Assembly (NCBI GenBank): GCA_002786025.1
Contig: NHNW01000008.1
Coordinates: 248,001-312,000 of the forward strand
Reading direction: 5' to 3'
DNA length: 64,000 bases
Origin: Zasmidium citrigriseum
Taxonomy: Eukaryota > Ascomycota > Dothideomycetes > Mycosphaerellales > Mycosphaerellaceae
The stretch's first letter is position 1. Each line of letters opens with the position of its first letter. Position numbers and translations under genes: made by a program. The notes beneath the pieces were generated by a model. That model did not search any database and was not told the origin of the DNA. It was given only the letters and a program-made list of their open reading frames with translations. Shown in pieces: positions 42,148 through 53,015 of this stretch.

Positions 42148-45129
42148 TCATCCACCCAACTCCCTAACGATCTGCTGATACCAAGCCCCATGGCCCTCCC
42201 AATCAACCCTCCTCACCCGTTCCAGCACATCCACGATCCCCGCGACATGGCTCGTGAATTCTGCCATACCACTCGCGGCCAACTTCTCGCTCGCCGAGGA
42301 AGCAGCACGTACACGATCCGCCGACGTCTCTGCGCTCAACCTCGACAGAATATGAGTCTTGAGACGCTGGAAGATGACTTTCATTACAGGGTCGGTGAAC
42401 TTCGTCCCATTTCCAGCATGGGGAGTCATGGCATCGGCGGCTTGCGAGAAGAAACGGGCCATGGTGCTCGAGACAGCGGATTTGGTTGACGGCGGCATGT
42501 TGTGGGCAGTTTCGAGGATGGAGAAAGCTTTCTGTGCGGTGGTGGGTTCTTCGTCGTCGTCGCGTTCGTAAGGCTCTGTGCTGAGCAATTGCCAGAGGCG
42601 ACCGGCTTCGTTCTTCCATTGACTTCGGACGTCGCGCTTAAGGAGGTTCTTCGTTGTCAGTAGAATCGCGCCAATGACGGAAACGCGGATGGCTTTGATC
42701 CGGATCTTTTGTAGTCTTTCGATGTCCAGCTGCAGAGTCTCCGGGACGGTTTCGGGATCGAGCTCGCCTTGATAGATTGCTGTTTCGACCAATGCGTGAG
42801 TATATATCTTTTGGGGCGATGGCCGATCTGCTGGATTTCGAATGCCCTCAGGATCTCGTCGGTCAGCTTCGGCCTCCAAGGTAGATTTGGCATCTAGCCA
42901 CCAGCGTCTGGTTTGGTCGAGACCGATGTTTCCTGCTTGCAGCTCCTTTGCGAAGAAGCGGTGCTCGTATCCAGCAGCTTCCTTGATCAATGTTGGCGCC
43001 GCGTTCATGATCATGAAGTTGGTGTAATCAAGACTGAGAACATCGACCTTCCGCAGCAGCTTGAATAGTTTCTCAATCATGGCGTCGAGTTCATCCCCAT
43101 TTTCTTCCGAGCGAAGTTCTTCTGCCAAGACCTTGACCTCGTGGTCTCGAAAGGGAGCGCACAGCTTCGGTAGAACATTGGCCATGAAGTTGAAGAATCC
43201 CGAATACGAAAAGACCCCCTGCTGGCACTGTCGCCCAATGCTTTCCAGATCCAGCGCCTCGGAAATCATCTTGTGCATGTTGTTCCCGGGCTTCAACATC
43301 CGCAGTAACTTCTCCCGCACATTCTCGGCAGCGGACACAGTCCACACTGCGCCCTCGCCAGCCTGGAACCCGGCCTTCATGTTATCGCAGATGCTGCGGT
43401 AAAGTTCGTCTCTGATCTCACTGTTCTTGTCTTCGAGTCTGAACTCCTTGTCGATGGCAAGCTCGTGCGTCAAGACGCGGTTGCTCGGCATCGTCGTGAA
43501 CAGCCTGTTAATCTCGCCAGATCCGACAGATGCTGTGGCGATTGTAGCCTCTTCGACAGTCTGGTCAGATGAAGCTCCTGCTTCGGAGTTTGCTGTCTCA
43601 AGGCCTCGTGGTCGTACTTCGGCTGCTGGTCGCTTCTTAGGCCTTCTGCGTCGGCTTTCTCGAATAGCCTTTTTGATCAGAACATCAGCTCTGTCGGGAC
43701 CTGCCAACTTTCTGATTCTGCTGAGCAGCATGACCTGGTTATCACGAATGCCTTCGCGGTAATCGGTAGCGACTTCGCCTCTGGTGTCATCTTTAACAGT
43801 CTGCCAGATAGCGTCCAGCTCGACGAACGATGCGACCATTCCTTCGATCAAAACGCTCGAATCTTGAAGGCGCCATGCCGCGAAAGCCGATGTATAAGCA
43901 GTGTAGGACTGAGACAGGGTCTCAAGTTGCATAGGATTCACGGTCCAGCTGTTCCAGCTGTCTAAACGTTCCACAGAGGCCTCAAACTGGCTGATGAGTT
44001 CAGATGCTTTGGCAATAAGATCCTGCTCCTGAGTACCCTCCTTCTTGACAAGGACCGAGGTTGGATGGCCGATGATCATGTAGGCGCTAAGGAATGTCCG
44101 GGTGTTCAATGCTGCATTTGCATCATTGGCTTCCTGTAGTTGAAGGTGGGTCAAGACGTCTGTAGTCGTAGCAATCACGCCCGCATCGGCCACAAGCGTA
44201 GTCATGTCTTCGAAGCTAGTTTCCTGAGCACGCTTTGCAGTGATGTCCAGCTCTTTGAATGCCAAGACAGGCTTCTTCCTCTGGTAGAGGCGCCACGCCT
44301 TCTGCACACGCCTAGCAGCAGCATCCTCACTCAATCCTTGCGGCTCCGTTCCCTCGTCCAGGACAGCCTCTTCCTCAATATCGTCGATAACTTCGAGCAC
44401 GGCCAGCTTCTTCTCGGCGCTCTCAGCGCGCCTCGCTCGTCGTGCTTGCAGATTTCTTTGGTACTCGGCGCGCCTCTTCTCGGCTTCAGCATGGCGTTCC
44501 TCCATCTCCAAACGTTGGCGTGTCTCCTCTGCCAGCTTTCGCTCCTTCACCTCCTCGGCGATGCGCTTTGCGCGCGCGACTTCTTCTGCACATGCTGCCG
44601 CGACTTTGGCCAGGTACTTCTCTTTGGCAACTTGAGCGGCAAGTGCTCGTTCCTCACTATTCGCGTTGCTGCCTCGCGGGGTGGCTTTCGCGAGTGCAGC
44701 TCGCAGTCGTACTTGTTCGGCATGTGCAGCGCGGTCTGCTAAGCGAGCTTTCCGAGACTCTATGATCGATGCGCGACGCAAGTGCTGGGCGATGTAGGTG
44801 CTCTGGCATCCTGTAGAACTGCGGCGGGAGCGACTGGAGGCGTGCGACTGCGCGGAAGAGAGCGAGTTTCTTCGCGATGAGGCAGCGGATGATTTGCGGC
44901 GAGTGAGCGAGTTGCGGTAGAAGCGAGCGGCGATATGCGCAGGCGGAGCGTAGTATTCGTGTTGTTGTTGTTGCGGGGGGTTGCTTTCGGTGTTGATGGG
45001 GAGGCTGCTCTCCCAGTTGGCCGTGTCGGCGGTGGTGGTGGGGCGGTCGTCGCCAGAATGCGACATGGTGTCGTCGTCGTTCATGCTGCGTATGAATGGT
45101 GTTGCATGGAGGTATCGGTCGTAGGGCAA
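42148..45129 (-). CDS. TCP11/Sok1 family protein
   Basis: A single exon of up to 993 residues. The first Met could instead be one of two more (MNDDDTMSHSGDD) about 15 and 21 residues later. The N-terminus is Ser/Arg-rich and disordered, then comes a long Arg/Glu/Ala coiled coil (about 125-255) and an IQ-like motif (ARRVQKAWRLYQRKKP). From about residue 520 the TCP11 domain follows: NRLFTTMPSNRVLTHELAID, GFFNFMANVLPKLCAPFRD, DYTNFMIMNAAPTLIKEAAG. The yeast member Sok1 was found as a suppressor of loss of protein kinase A; the biochemical function is not settled. Family is clear, role in this organism not. Confidence 0.88.
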   Translation of the reverse strand: MPYDRYLHATPFIRSMNDDDTMSHSGDDRPTTTADTANWESSLPINTESNPPQQQQHEYYAPPAHIAARFYRNSLTRRKSSAASSRRNSLSSAQSHASSRSRRSSTGCQSTYIAQHLRRASIIESRKARLADRAAHAEQVRLRAALAKATPRGSNANSEERALAAQVAKEKYLAKVAAACAEEVARAKRIAEEVKERKLAEETRQRLEMEERHAEAEKRRAEYQRNLQARRARRAESAEKKLAVLEVIDDIEEEAVLDEGTEPQGLSEDAAARRVQKAWRLYQRKKPVLAFKELDITAKRAQETSFEDMTTLVADAGVIATTTDVLTHLQLQEANDANAALNTRTFLSAYMIIGHPTSVLVKKEGTQEQDLIAKASELISQFEASVERLDSWNSWTVNPMQLETLSQSYTAYTSAFAAWRLQDSSVLIEGMVASFVELDAIWQTVKDDTRGEVATDYREGIRDNQVMLLSRIRKLAGPDRADVLIKKAIRESRRRRPKKRPAAEVRPRGLETANSEAGASSDQTVEEATIATASVGSGEINRLFTTMPSNRVLTHELAIDKEFRLEDKNSEIRDELYRSICDNMKAGFQAGEGAVWTVSAAENVREKLLRMLKPGNNMHKMISEALDLESIGRQCQQGVFSYSGFFNFMANVLPKLCAPFRDHEVKVLAEELRSEENGDELDAMIEKLFKLLRKVDVLSLDYTNFMIMNAAPTLIKEAAGYEHRFFAKELQAGNIGLDQTRRWWLDAKSTLEAEADRRDPEGIRNPADRPSPQKIYTHALVETAIYQGELDPETVPETLQLDIERLQKIRIKAIRVSVIGAILLTTKNLLKRDVRSQWKNEAGRLWQLLSTEPYERDDDEEPTTAQKAFSILETAHNMPPSTKSAVSSTMARFFSQAADAMTPHAGNGTKFTDPVMKVIFQRLKTHILSRLSAETSADRVRAASSASEKLAASGMAEFTSHVAGIVDVLERVRRVDWEGHGAWYQQIVRELGG

Positions 45130-45809
45130 GTTGTAGGCAGACAGACTAGGATTGGAAGTGGTGGCTGGTGGAGATGACGCTTCAGTCAGGATTCCCGGTT
45201 CGCTGTTTCCAACAGAAACCCATGGACGAGCTGACTAATTGTCGTTTGACAAGATTCGGTGTTTCGATGTAGGTTGCTTCAGATTCAATCGATATGGAAT
45301 ACAACATCTTGCTCATCGTCCGAAAGATCGATTGTTCTTTCATCGTCGTCCACATGCCTCATGCCCGCATGCGGAGCGGAGCCAGGCCCGCGAACGAGCG
45401 CCAAGCCCACGTGAAGACGGCTTTAACTTCGCCGATCCGATGTTGTTCTATTTTTGACCGCCTTCAAACCTTCACCTTCTTCTTTCACATATATACCAAC
45501 TCACAAGATACTATCGATGTCTCCTGGATGAAAGTCATGCACCTGTCCACATTGTGCTTCGTATCTGCTCTCAATGGCAGGTGCAGGTGACATTCACTCG
45601 CATCAACCTGCCCCGCTCACTCTAGCTTCAAACTCTAACGAAGCTACTTCAGACGTCGTTTGCTGCGTGAAGCTACGACAGCATCGAAACAGGCAAGTAT
45701 CAGTTTTAGAGCTGCGGCCCGCGGGACCCGTCTTGACTACTAATGATTTCCTCAATACGTTGACCCAGTATTGTCCGCTTCGTACCTCAATTTTCACCAC
45801 TTTCCAGCC
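45130..45809. other. Divergent intergenic region, TCP11 and FAD oxidoreductase promoters
   Basis: No gene is seen. In-frame codons upstream of 45810 reach 45771 but add nothing conserved. Confidence 0.35.
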
Positions 45810-47442
45810 ATGTCCACTACCAAACCCAGCAACGTCCCTCAGAGGATCATCTCCCGCCTCATCAGCAGCGCCCTGGCAGACCCCAAACTCCCGCGACCAA
45901 ACCCAACAGAAGCATTTTGGCAACTGCCTGTGTCGAATGTCGCCCATCATCAATCATTGAACCTCCCTTCGACGACCACCTACGCCGTCATTGGCTCAGG
46001 CATAACGGGATGCAGTGTCGCCAAGAATCTACTCGAGAACTTGCCGTCCGACTCTAGAGCCACTGTTACAGTCCTGGAAGCTCGGGCACTCACCAGCGGA
46101 GCCACGGGGAGAAATGGAGGCCACTTGCTCTCGCCTCTACCTGAGGAGTTCATCTTGATGGAGAAGCACTACGGCACCGAAGAAACCACCAAGATTGCTC
46201 GCTTCGCCAATCGGACTCTCGACAAGATGTATGAACTTGCTGAGAAGGCCGATCCGGAGCTGGCCAAGGCGGCTGAAGTACGGAAAGTGAGGACCATGAC
46301 TGGCTATAGAAGCAATGAGGCTTTTGAGGAGGCCAAAGCATCTCAGAAACGGTATGAGGAGTGCTTGCCCGAATTCAAGGGCGATCATGAGGTCATTGAA
46401 GGCAAAGACGCTGTAGAGGTGAGTGGAGAATGTTTTTATTCAATAGATGGACTTCTACTCACCGGCTCCCTCATAGAAATGCAACATGAAAGGCAACGCA
46501 GGCGTAATAATCAACACTGCAGGAGCTTTCTGGCCCTACAGGCTCATCACAGGCCTCTTTGATCGACTTCTGCGAGACTACGGCAACCGATTTTCAATCG
46601 AGACAGAGACGCCCGTAACTTCCGTTGAATACGATGCCAGTGGCGACAAAGAGCACCCATATGTGCTATCAACACCACGCGGCCAAATCCGTGCGACCAA
46701 AGTGGTCTACTGCAGCAATGGCTGGACAGGTCACCTCCTACCCAAGCTCCGAGGCAAGATCTTCCCGCTCAGGGGCACAATGTCTACGCAACAAGCAGGG
46801 CCACACTTGCCGCACGAAGGCGCACAGAAGTCGTGGTCTGTCATCGATAAGCCAAGCTATGATGCCAAGGATGATACATTCTCATACGGCCTCTACTATA
46901 TCACACAGAATCCGACAACAGGGGACGTCTTCATTGGCGGGGAGAAGCAAAAAGCAGACGAGATCCTGTGCAGTGACGACTCAACGATCAGCGAAGTCTC
47001 TCAAAAGACCCTCGAATCTATACTCCCCACCATCTTCGAGAAAGGCTGGCCAAAAGATGAAAAGCGACACATCCGAAAGCTCTGGTCCGGCATCATGGGC
47101 TTCACGCCAGATCACATCCCGTGGGTCGGCCAGATCCCCAGCAATACCACTGGTAGAAAAGGCGACGGAGAGTACATCGCAGCAGGATTCAATGGCTACG
47201 GTATGCCACTCTGCTGGGGCTGCGGTGAGGCCGTGGCGAAAATGATACTGGGCAAGCAAGACGAAGTGAACGAATGGCTTCCTGAAAGCTTCCTCATCAC
47301 GCCAAAGCGACTAGCAAGTCCTTACACGACGGTCGAAGCGGCGATTGCGACATTACTCGACGGACAGCTGGGTCTGGCGTCGAAAGCATATCTGGCGTAT
47401 AGCTTCGCGACGAGCTATGCCCGCAAGGCTCTGTTCGGCTGA
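45810..47442 (+). CDS. FAD-dependent oxidoreductase (DAO family)
   Basis: Two exons (45810-46418, 46477-47442; 58-bp intron, GTGAGT donor) give about 524 residues. The dinucleotide-binding fold is TYAVIGSGITGCSVAKNL with the FAD-ribose acidic end VTVLEARALTSGATGRNGGH. The C-terminal FAD contact is GEYIAAGFNGYGMPLCWGCG, and KLWSGIMGFTPDHIPWVG lies in the substrate domain. These are hallmarks of the D-amino-acid oxidase/glycine oxidase-like superfamily; fungal relatives of this size are usually described as FAD-dependent oxidoreductases with unknown substrate. No signal peptide or clear PTS1 (C-terminus ALFG). Its stop is 45 bp from that of the convergent reductase gene. Confidence 0.9.
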
Positions 47443-47487
47443 ATGAAAAACAGGACGCATCTCCCCTCTGTGTATATAACACCTCAC

Positions 47488-48638
47488 TCACTCCTCCGGC
47501 CACTCCGTCTCCCCCACCCTAAAAACCCACTTCTCCCCACTCGGCCCCCGTCCCTCTCTCATCTTCCTCATCCCCTCAAGCGCCCCTCTCAAACCCCCCT
47601 CCCTAACCCTCACCGGATGGCTTCTCCACCTCCCCTCGGCCCACAACCCCTCCACGAAAGGAAACCACTCCTTGGCAAAATCATGAATCTCTGGCTGCGC
47701 AGCGTGAAACTCGCCTTCGAAAATGTAGTCTTCTCCGGAGAGGGCGTAGCCGAGGAAGAAGATTGATTTGACGTCTGGGCGGGGAGAGTCGATGCCGAGG
47801 AGGTTTACGTAGGTTCCGCCGGAGGGACTGATTGCGGCGGCGCAGATGGAGGCGCTGGAGGGGAGGGCGATGCAGTCGAGGACTGTTGTTAGGGTGTTGT
47901 TTGTGTCGTGGCGGATTTGGGAGCCGATGTTAGGGGCTCGCTGGTCGATGTTAGTACGGCTTCGACACCGATTTGCACTGCTCATACACGTACGTAGTCG
48001 TAGACCTCATCGGCACCCCTACTCTTCACAAGATCAAAATGCCTCTCCGAACAAGTCGTCAGCACTCTCCGTCCGGACATCTTCGCAAACTGAATCGCCA
48101 ACGTCCCCGTCGCCGTACTCCCTCCATAAATCAAAATCGGCTCCCCCTTCCCCTGCCCATCGCCTTCCCCCTCCACACCCTTGGCCTCCCCTGCTTCTGG
48201 CCACCCCAACCCCAAAATCCAATAAAGCGCATACCCCACAGTCCCAATACCACTCCAAACACTCCCCGCCTCTTCCCATCCCACCCCATCCGGAACCCTC
48301 ATACACAGTGCCCCCTTAACAGCAACGAAACGCGCAAAAGCACCATCCTCGTGACTAAGATCATTCCCACCGTGACCGAAACCCGCGACACGGTCTCCAA
48401 TTTTCCACCTCCCTTTGCATTCCGCACCAACAGCGACGACAGTCCCAGCGAAATCAACACCGACAATGGAGCCAGGGAGGCCGGGGGCGTCGAGGGTCGT
48501 CCAGTCGGTTGGGTTGAGGGCGATGGTTTCGGTTTTGACCAGAAGACAATCGTCTTTGAGAGTTGGGAGGGGACGGGGTTGGAGGGCTGCGATGCCTGTA
48601 TCAACACGAACAATCGCGAAATTCTGAGGAAGATCCAT
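47488..48638 (-). CDS. MDR-family reductase, trans-enoyl-reductase-like
   Basis: Two exons (48638-47994, 47940-47488; 53-bp intron with TACTAAC branch) give about 365 residues. The start is MDLPQNFAIVRVDTG, giving the usual GroES-like N-terminus (ETIALNPTDW, VGVDFAGTVVAVG, WKIGDRVAGF). The cofactor-binding Rossmann motif reads ILIYGGSTATGTLAIQFAKM, followed by GADEVYDY across the intron. There are no catalytic or structural zinc Cys, so it belongs to the zinc-independent quinone/enoyl reductase branch, similar to stand-alone enoyl reductases such as LovC. No polyketide synthase is nearby, so a role in a metabolite cluster is not supported by this window. NADPH use is inferred from family. Confidence 0.88.
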
Positions 48639-49150
48639 ATCCGTCTTCGATAGGTTCAAAGACCACTTGAAATGAAGGAAAGGGTTGGAGATGGGCTTGT
48701 ACTTACCTCTCGAATGCCTCATCCCAAGGATCTCACCTTTGACGCCCTTCTACCAGCTATTGGAAATTCAATGCTGACATATCGACCCCACAAAGCAACG
48801 TCCAAAGAGCTATACGCTGCTGACAGACGCGATTGCCCAAGAAGACCTCCAACCTCAACGGGTGTAGTCGAAAGGTTGGAGAGTCCCGAACACCGTAGTC
48901 CGAACTCCTTTCCCCGGATTTTCACATGCAAATGCCGCATCCCCACGGAAAAGATTGGAAATCAGAAGGTAAAGTCGTTGCTTTCCATCGTTAAAACAGT
49001 ATCGCCGAGGTCAAAGAAAAGTAACCCGACTTTTAGCTTTTGGGGAATCGAACCTCTCCCTCGTCGTCATCTCCTCGTCACATGTATAGTACAATGCCAG
49101 GTCGTCCCAGCTGAAACATTTCAAACGCCAATCCCCTCTCTCGTCCAAAA
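48639..49150. other. Intergenic, MDR reductase promoter
   Basis: A spacer between two minus-strand genes. A T-loop-like string occurs near 49041-49055 but no tRNA cloverleaf forms. A plus-strand open frame crossing the region (48672-49487) runs antisense into the next gene and is not supported. Confidence 0.4.
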
Positions 49151-51144
49151 TCATAACCTCGAATTCCCTCGGGTCCCGTTCCACATGTTCTCAATGGTCG
49201 TCGTCGCACTCCTGGGACTTGCACTCCTCTGCCTTCGTCGACTCACGGGACTGCGGTTTTGCGGTCTCGTGCGCGAGAAGTTCAATCCAATCGAGGTCCA
49301 CCACTCTTCAGGTACGTCGTCTCGCGCCGCTAGTCGCTCCACGATCCGGCGCATCGAATCCAGGTCCTGGGAATCACCACCAGAGAGGAGCACCTCAGGC
49401 ACTTCACGTTCGCTGCGGGGTCTTGGCGGACTGACAGGCTGCGCCACAGGCTCGTCGCGTGAAGTGAAAGTCGTTGCATTGGGATGAGAACTCAACGGCT
49501 CGTATTGCGGCGGCGGGGACGTCGAGCGTGGCTCCAAGGAGTCTGCCCCGAATCTTCGAAAGTAATCATGGACTTGTCGGCGAGACTCGTTGACGACGTT
49601 CCCGACGTTTTCGCCGTAGCGCTCCGGATGAGGGCTCGGGGGCTCGTCCGCTTCCAGGTCTCGCTGGCGTCGTCGCTCACGTAGTCGCCTGCCTTCAGCA
49701 AGCATCTGTGAATAATGTCTCACAGTATCGTCCGACATATGGCGGATGTTTGCAAGACGTTCGGATCCTTCCTCAGAATTGAATGCTTCCTCGAGCAGTC
49801 TCAGACCAATGTCGATCCGTCCCGGTTGCGAAGGCTCTGCGAATCGATTCCCCTCTTCCTGACGCAGACGCTGGTGGGCTGCGATTCGCGCGCGACCCTC
49901 AGGCGTCTCCATTTCATGGAAGTATATGTCCTCTGCGAATGCCTCCGTGCTGAACTCATCCTCCTCTGAGCACACCAAGTCGTCGGCATCCACAGATGAT
50001 ACAGAATCACCGCGGGCTATCCGGTGTCGAGAGTTCTGACGGCTGTTGCCCGCGCTTGAACTATCTGGTTCCGTGATGTTCGTGTTGTTGCTCGACGCAT
50101 TGAATGATCGACTTGCGGCAGAGCTCGTGAAGCTGCTTTCGGCGCTAGGTAAGGTCTCATCTGGGGTGATTGTTGAGCGCATGATCTCCCAGCCATCTTC
50201 AGGAGTCGGACTGCGATTCCTGTCACCAAGCCCGTCGACTTCAGCAGGCGACTCTGCGCGCCAGGAGTTGCTGAGAGGATGCGAGCGACGACTCGCCCGA
50301 GCTTGTATGGAATCGCCATCATCCACATATAATAGAGTATCGTCCGGTCCAGATGTATCCAATGGGGGAGTCGGCAGGTTGCTGCGCCTCGCGTAAATCC
50401 CACTTCGCGAATCTGGTCTCGCACGGCTGGCCATAGGCTCGGGCGACCTGAGGATACGCAATGGCTGCGTTGGGTTTATGATGACAGTAGTCGCCGACTC
50501 AGGGCCTTCGTCGAAGAAAGCTCTGATCTCCGGCCCATTTCCCTCAGCTTCAGCGTCACGTATGATTTGATCGCGTCGCTGTTGAAGGGCAGCACCACGC
50601 GCGCGCAACTCGGCCAAGTCGCTGCGCATCTGCGCCTCTTGTATGTTCCAGTACTCCGAATCGCTAGGTGGTATCGGTCTAGGATCCTGTCCAGGTCGGT
50701 GTCTAGGATCTCGCTCTCGGTGGTAGAAGGACTGCGACTCCGGGGCCGGAGGTGGTGGCGGGGGATTATTTTGTCTATCGGCAGCCTCGAGCAGACGCGC
50801 AATGGGCGGAACGCCTCTTTCTTGACCGCGACGGAGGCCATTGAATCCAACTGAAGGTGGTGGGGAACGTTCAAAGCGCGGTGGAAGCAATCGTGGGTCT
50901 CGTGGGAGACGCGTGCGAGTCTGTCGGCGACCGTGGACTGAAGGCCGACGACGGATTGACGAGCGCCGACATGCTGTCGGATCTGGCTTGGGCGATCGCG
51001 GCGACTGCAATTCAGTGGGATCGCGCCAAATTCTTGTTGTCGCGGGCGTGTCAGCTAAGGTTTAGTTTTTGGGGGCGAGGCTACGCGCGCGGACGGAGGT
51101 CAGGCGTCAGGCGTGGTTCTGGGCGCGACTCACGGAAGTCCCAT
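49151..51144 (-). CDS. Conserved, mostly disordered fungal protein of unknown function
   Basis: I propose a tiny first exon (51144-51134, ATG plus 8 bases, MGLP) joined across a 101-bp intron (GTGAGT donor) to 51032-49151, giving about 630 residues. Without it no ATG opens the frame before residue 138. The N-terminal signature SSIRRRPSVHGRRQTRTRLP and the C-terminal SMRRIVERLAARDDVPEEWW look conserved; the RDD-PEEWW-GL pattern recurs at the ends of fungal proteins of this kind as I recall. The rest is Ser/Arg/Pro-rich and acidic, with short helices (RSDLAELRARGAALQQRRDQ). No enzyme domain is visible. Many SP and RS sites suggest phosphoregulation, which is inference. Confidence 0.65.
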
Positions 51145-51641
51145 TGTCGGGGGAGGAGGGGAAATTCAGTTGTACAGCGGGCGGCGACCGGCACGCGACC
51201 GAGATGGGGGCGGAGGGGAGATGGATAGGGCGGAGTGGGGTTGACGACGATGGGGTGGAGGTGTTGTCGAGGTGATCTTTGCGCTCGAGCCAGTCCAGGC
51301 GGCGGCGGAAAGCGGCTGGCCGCGCTGCAGGGATGTTGCACGCTAACGCAGAGAATGATGAGTAAGCGTCTTGGCTTTGACCTCACGTGTTGCTAAACGA
51401 GTCGACTCTCGCACTCCGACGACCAGAAACATCGATCACTTCCAGCATACTCGTCCTAGAAACCGGCTTGCATCAGCACACAGCGTCTCTCTGGACATCT
51501 CCATTGACAGCGTGATTTAGAAAATGCCGCCAAGATGACCTCTCCGACCGCAGACAGGGAACGCTGTAATTGCAGGCCATCTCAAAAACTCTCCTGACCG
51601 CCATAGGCGATAAGCAACACTGCCGCTCTCCGACAATTAAG
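51145..51641. other. Divergent intergenic region before dihydrofolate synthase
   Basis: GC-rich spacer between divergent starts. No gene; the minus-strand frame 51081-51386 reflects base composition. Confidence 0.35.
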
Positions 51642-53015
51642 ATGATCGAGCTCGGCCTCCAACGTATCTCCCAACTACTGGCAAATACTCCTCTACCATG
51701 GCGGGCCATACACGTCGCAGGGACCAACGGCAAGGGCTCCGTCTGTGCCTACATCTCCGAGATGCTCAATACATACAACCGCTCGGCCTGGAGACAAACT
51801 CGAGGTGATCCGTTGATCCGACATGGGAGATATACGAGTCCGCACGTGGTTGATCGGTGGGATTGTATCACGCTGAGCAATGGGGACTCAATGGAGGTGG
51901 TGAAGTCGGGTCTTTTTCATGAGATCGAGAGGGATGTTGTCGAACGGAATCGAAAGCTCGGGATTGGAGCCAGTGAGTTTGAACTACTCACAGCGATAGC
52001 GTTTGAGGTCTTCACCCGCAGCAAGTTGGACGTCGCTGTCATTGAGACGGGCATGGGCGGCAGACTGGACGCCACCAACATCCTCGGCCAGCCCGTCATC
52101 GACGAAGCTGGGAATGAAAGTGATGTCGACATGGCCACATTCCGACCTGCACCTCTTGTAACAGCAATCACCAAAGTCGGCCTAGATCACCAAGGGTTCT
52201 TAGGTGACACCATTGAAGCGATTGCGAAGGAGAAAGCCGGCATCTTCAAACCAAACGTTCCGGTGACGTGGGACACCACCAACTTGGAATCCGTCCAGGA
52301 TGTACTGCGCGACGCTGCACAGAAGACTTCGAGCGAGTCATTCTTTCTGCCTGCTCCTGGCACCTCGAATGATGTGTCAGAGCACGTCAAGTCGAATATG
52401 GACGTGGCATATGCCTCGGCGTCTAAGGCATTGTCTGCTCTTGACCGGACAGACGTTGGATCAGAGTTGTCTGACTCAGAAGATGAAGCCTTACATAGCC
52501 TTTACTCAGACATGACAACTGCTCATCAACGGGTCGTCTTCCCTGGTCGACTTGAGTGGCTCGATATCTCTGCCTTAACAAACCGCCAGAATCCCGCCCT
52601 CCTCGACGGCGCTCACAACGGCCAATCCGCCGAAGTCCTCGGCCAAGAAGTCAACAAACTCCGCCAAGCCAGCTCCGCCCACCGAGTAACCTGGCTAGTC
52701 GCAGCCTCGGACACCAAAGACGTCAAAGAGATCCTGCGACCTCTCCTCCACGAGCAAGACAGCGTCTTTGCAGTCGAATTTGGCCCAGTTGACGGCATGC
52801 CCTGGGTCAAAGCAATGGACGCTTCGACTATCATATCCGCCGCCAAAGAGCTCGTCCCTTCATTACAATCAGCAAAGGCATGCGGAAGCGACGTCCATGC
52901 GGCTCTGCGCGCCGCTGCCGAAGAAAGTGATGAAGGCAACCTGGTCATCGCCGGCAGTTTGTACCTCATCGGCGATGTCCATAGACTCTTGCGTTCGACC
53001 AAGGAAAGCGAATGA
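51642..53015 (+). CDS. Dihydrofolate synthase (Mur-ligase family)
   Basis: A single exon of 457 residues from MIELGLQRISQLLANTP. The ATP-binding loop VAGTNGKGSVCAYI lies near residues 25-38, followed by YTSPHVVDRWDCI, then ETGMGGRLDATNI and ITKVGLDHQGFLGDTIEAIA, all hallmarks of the folylpolyglutamate/dihydrofolate synthase family. The C-terminal Mur domain has PALLDGAHNGQSAEVL. The shorter length and absence of a mitochondrial presequence favour a Fol3-type dihydrofolate synthase (adds glutamate to dihydropteroate) over the longer Met7-type polyglutamate synthase. That distinction is inference. A GTG/TTG-opened extension to 51570 is not needed. Confidence 0.9.
   Translation: MIELGLQRISQLLANTPLPWRAIHVAGTNGKGSVCAYISEMLNTYNRSAWRQTRGDPLIRHGRYTSPHVVDRWDCITLSNGDSMEVVKSGLFHEIERDVVERNRKLGIGASEFELLTAIAFEVFTRSKLDVAVIETGMGGRLDATNILGQPVIDEAGNESDVDMATFRPAPLVTAITKVGLDHQGFLGDTIEAIAKEKAGIFKPNVPVTWDTTNLESVQDVLRDAAQKTSSESFFLPAPGTSNDVSEHVKSNMDVAYASASKALSALDRTDVGSELSDSEDEALHSLYSDMTTAHQRVVFPGRLEWLDISALTNRQNPALLDGAHNGQSAEVLGQEVNKLRQASSAHRVTWLVAASDTKDVKEILRPLLHEQDSVFAVEFGPVDGMPWVKAMDASTIISAAKELVPSLQSAKACGSDVHAALRAAAEESDEGNLVIAGSLYLIGDVHRLLRSTKESE

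Noticed and set aside
40364..48638. Specialised-metabolite gene cluster (P450, hydrolase, FAD oxidase, MDR reductase)
   Set aside because: There is no backbone synthase or cluster regulator, and a TCP11/Sok1 housekeeping-type gene interrupts the set.
49030..49070. tRNA T-loop-like string (complement reads GGTTCGATTCCC)
   Set aside because: No matching acceptor stem, D arm or anticodon arm could be built around it on the minus strand, and the T stem itself mispairs.
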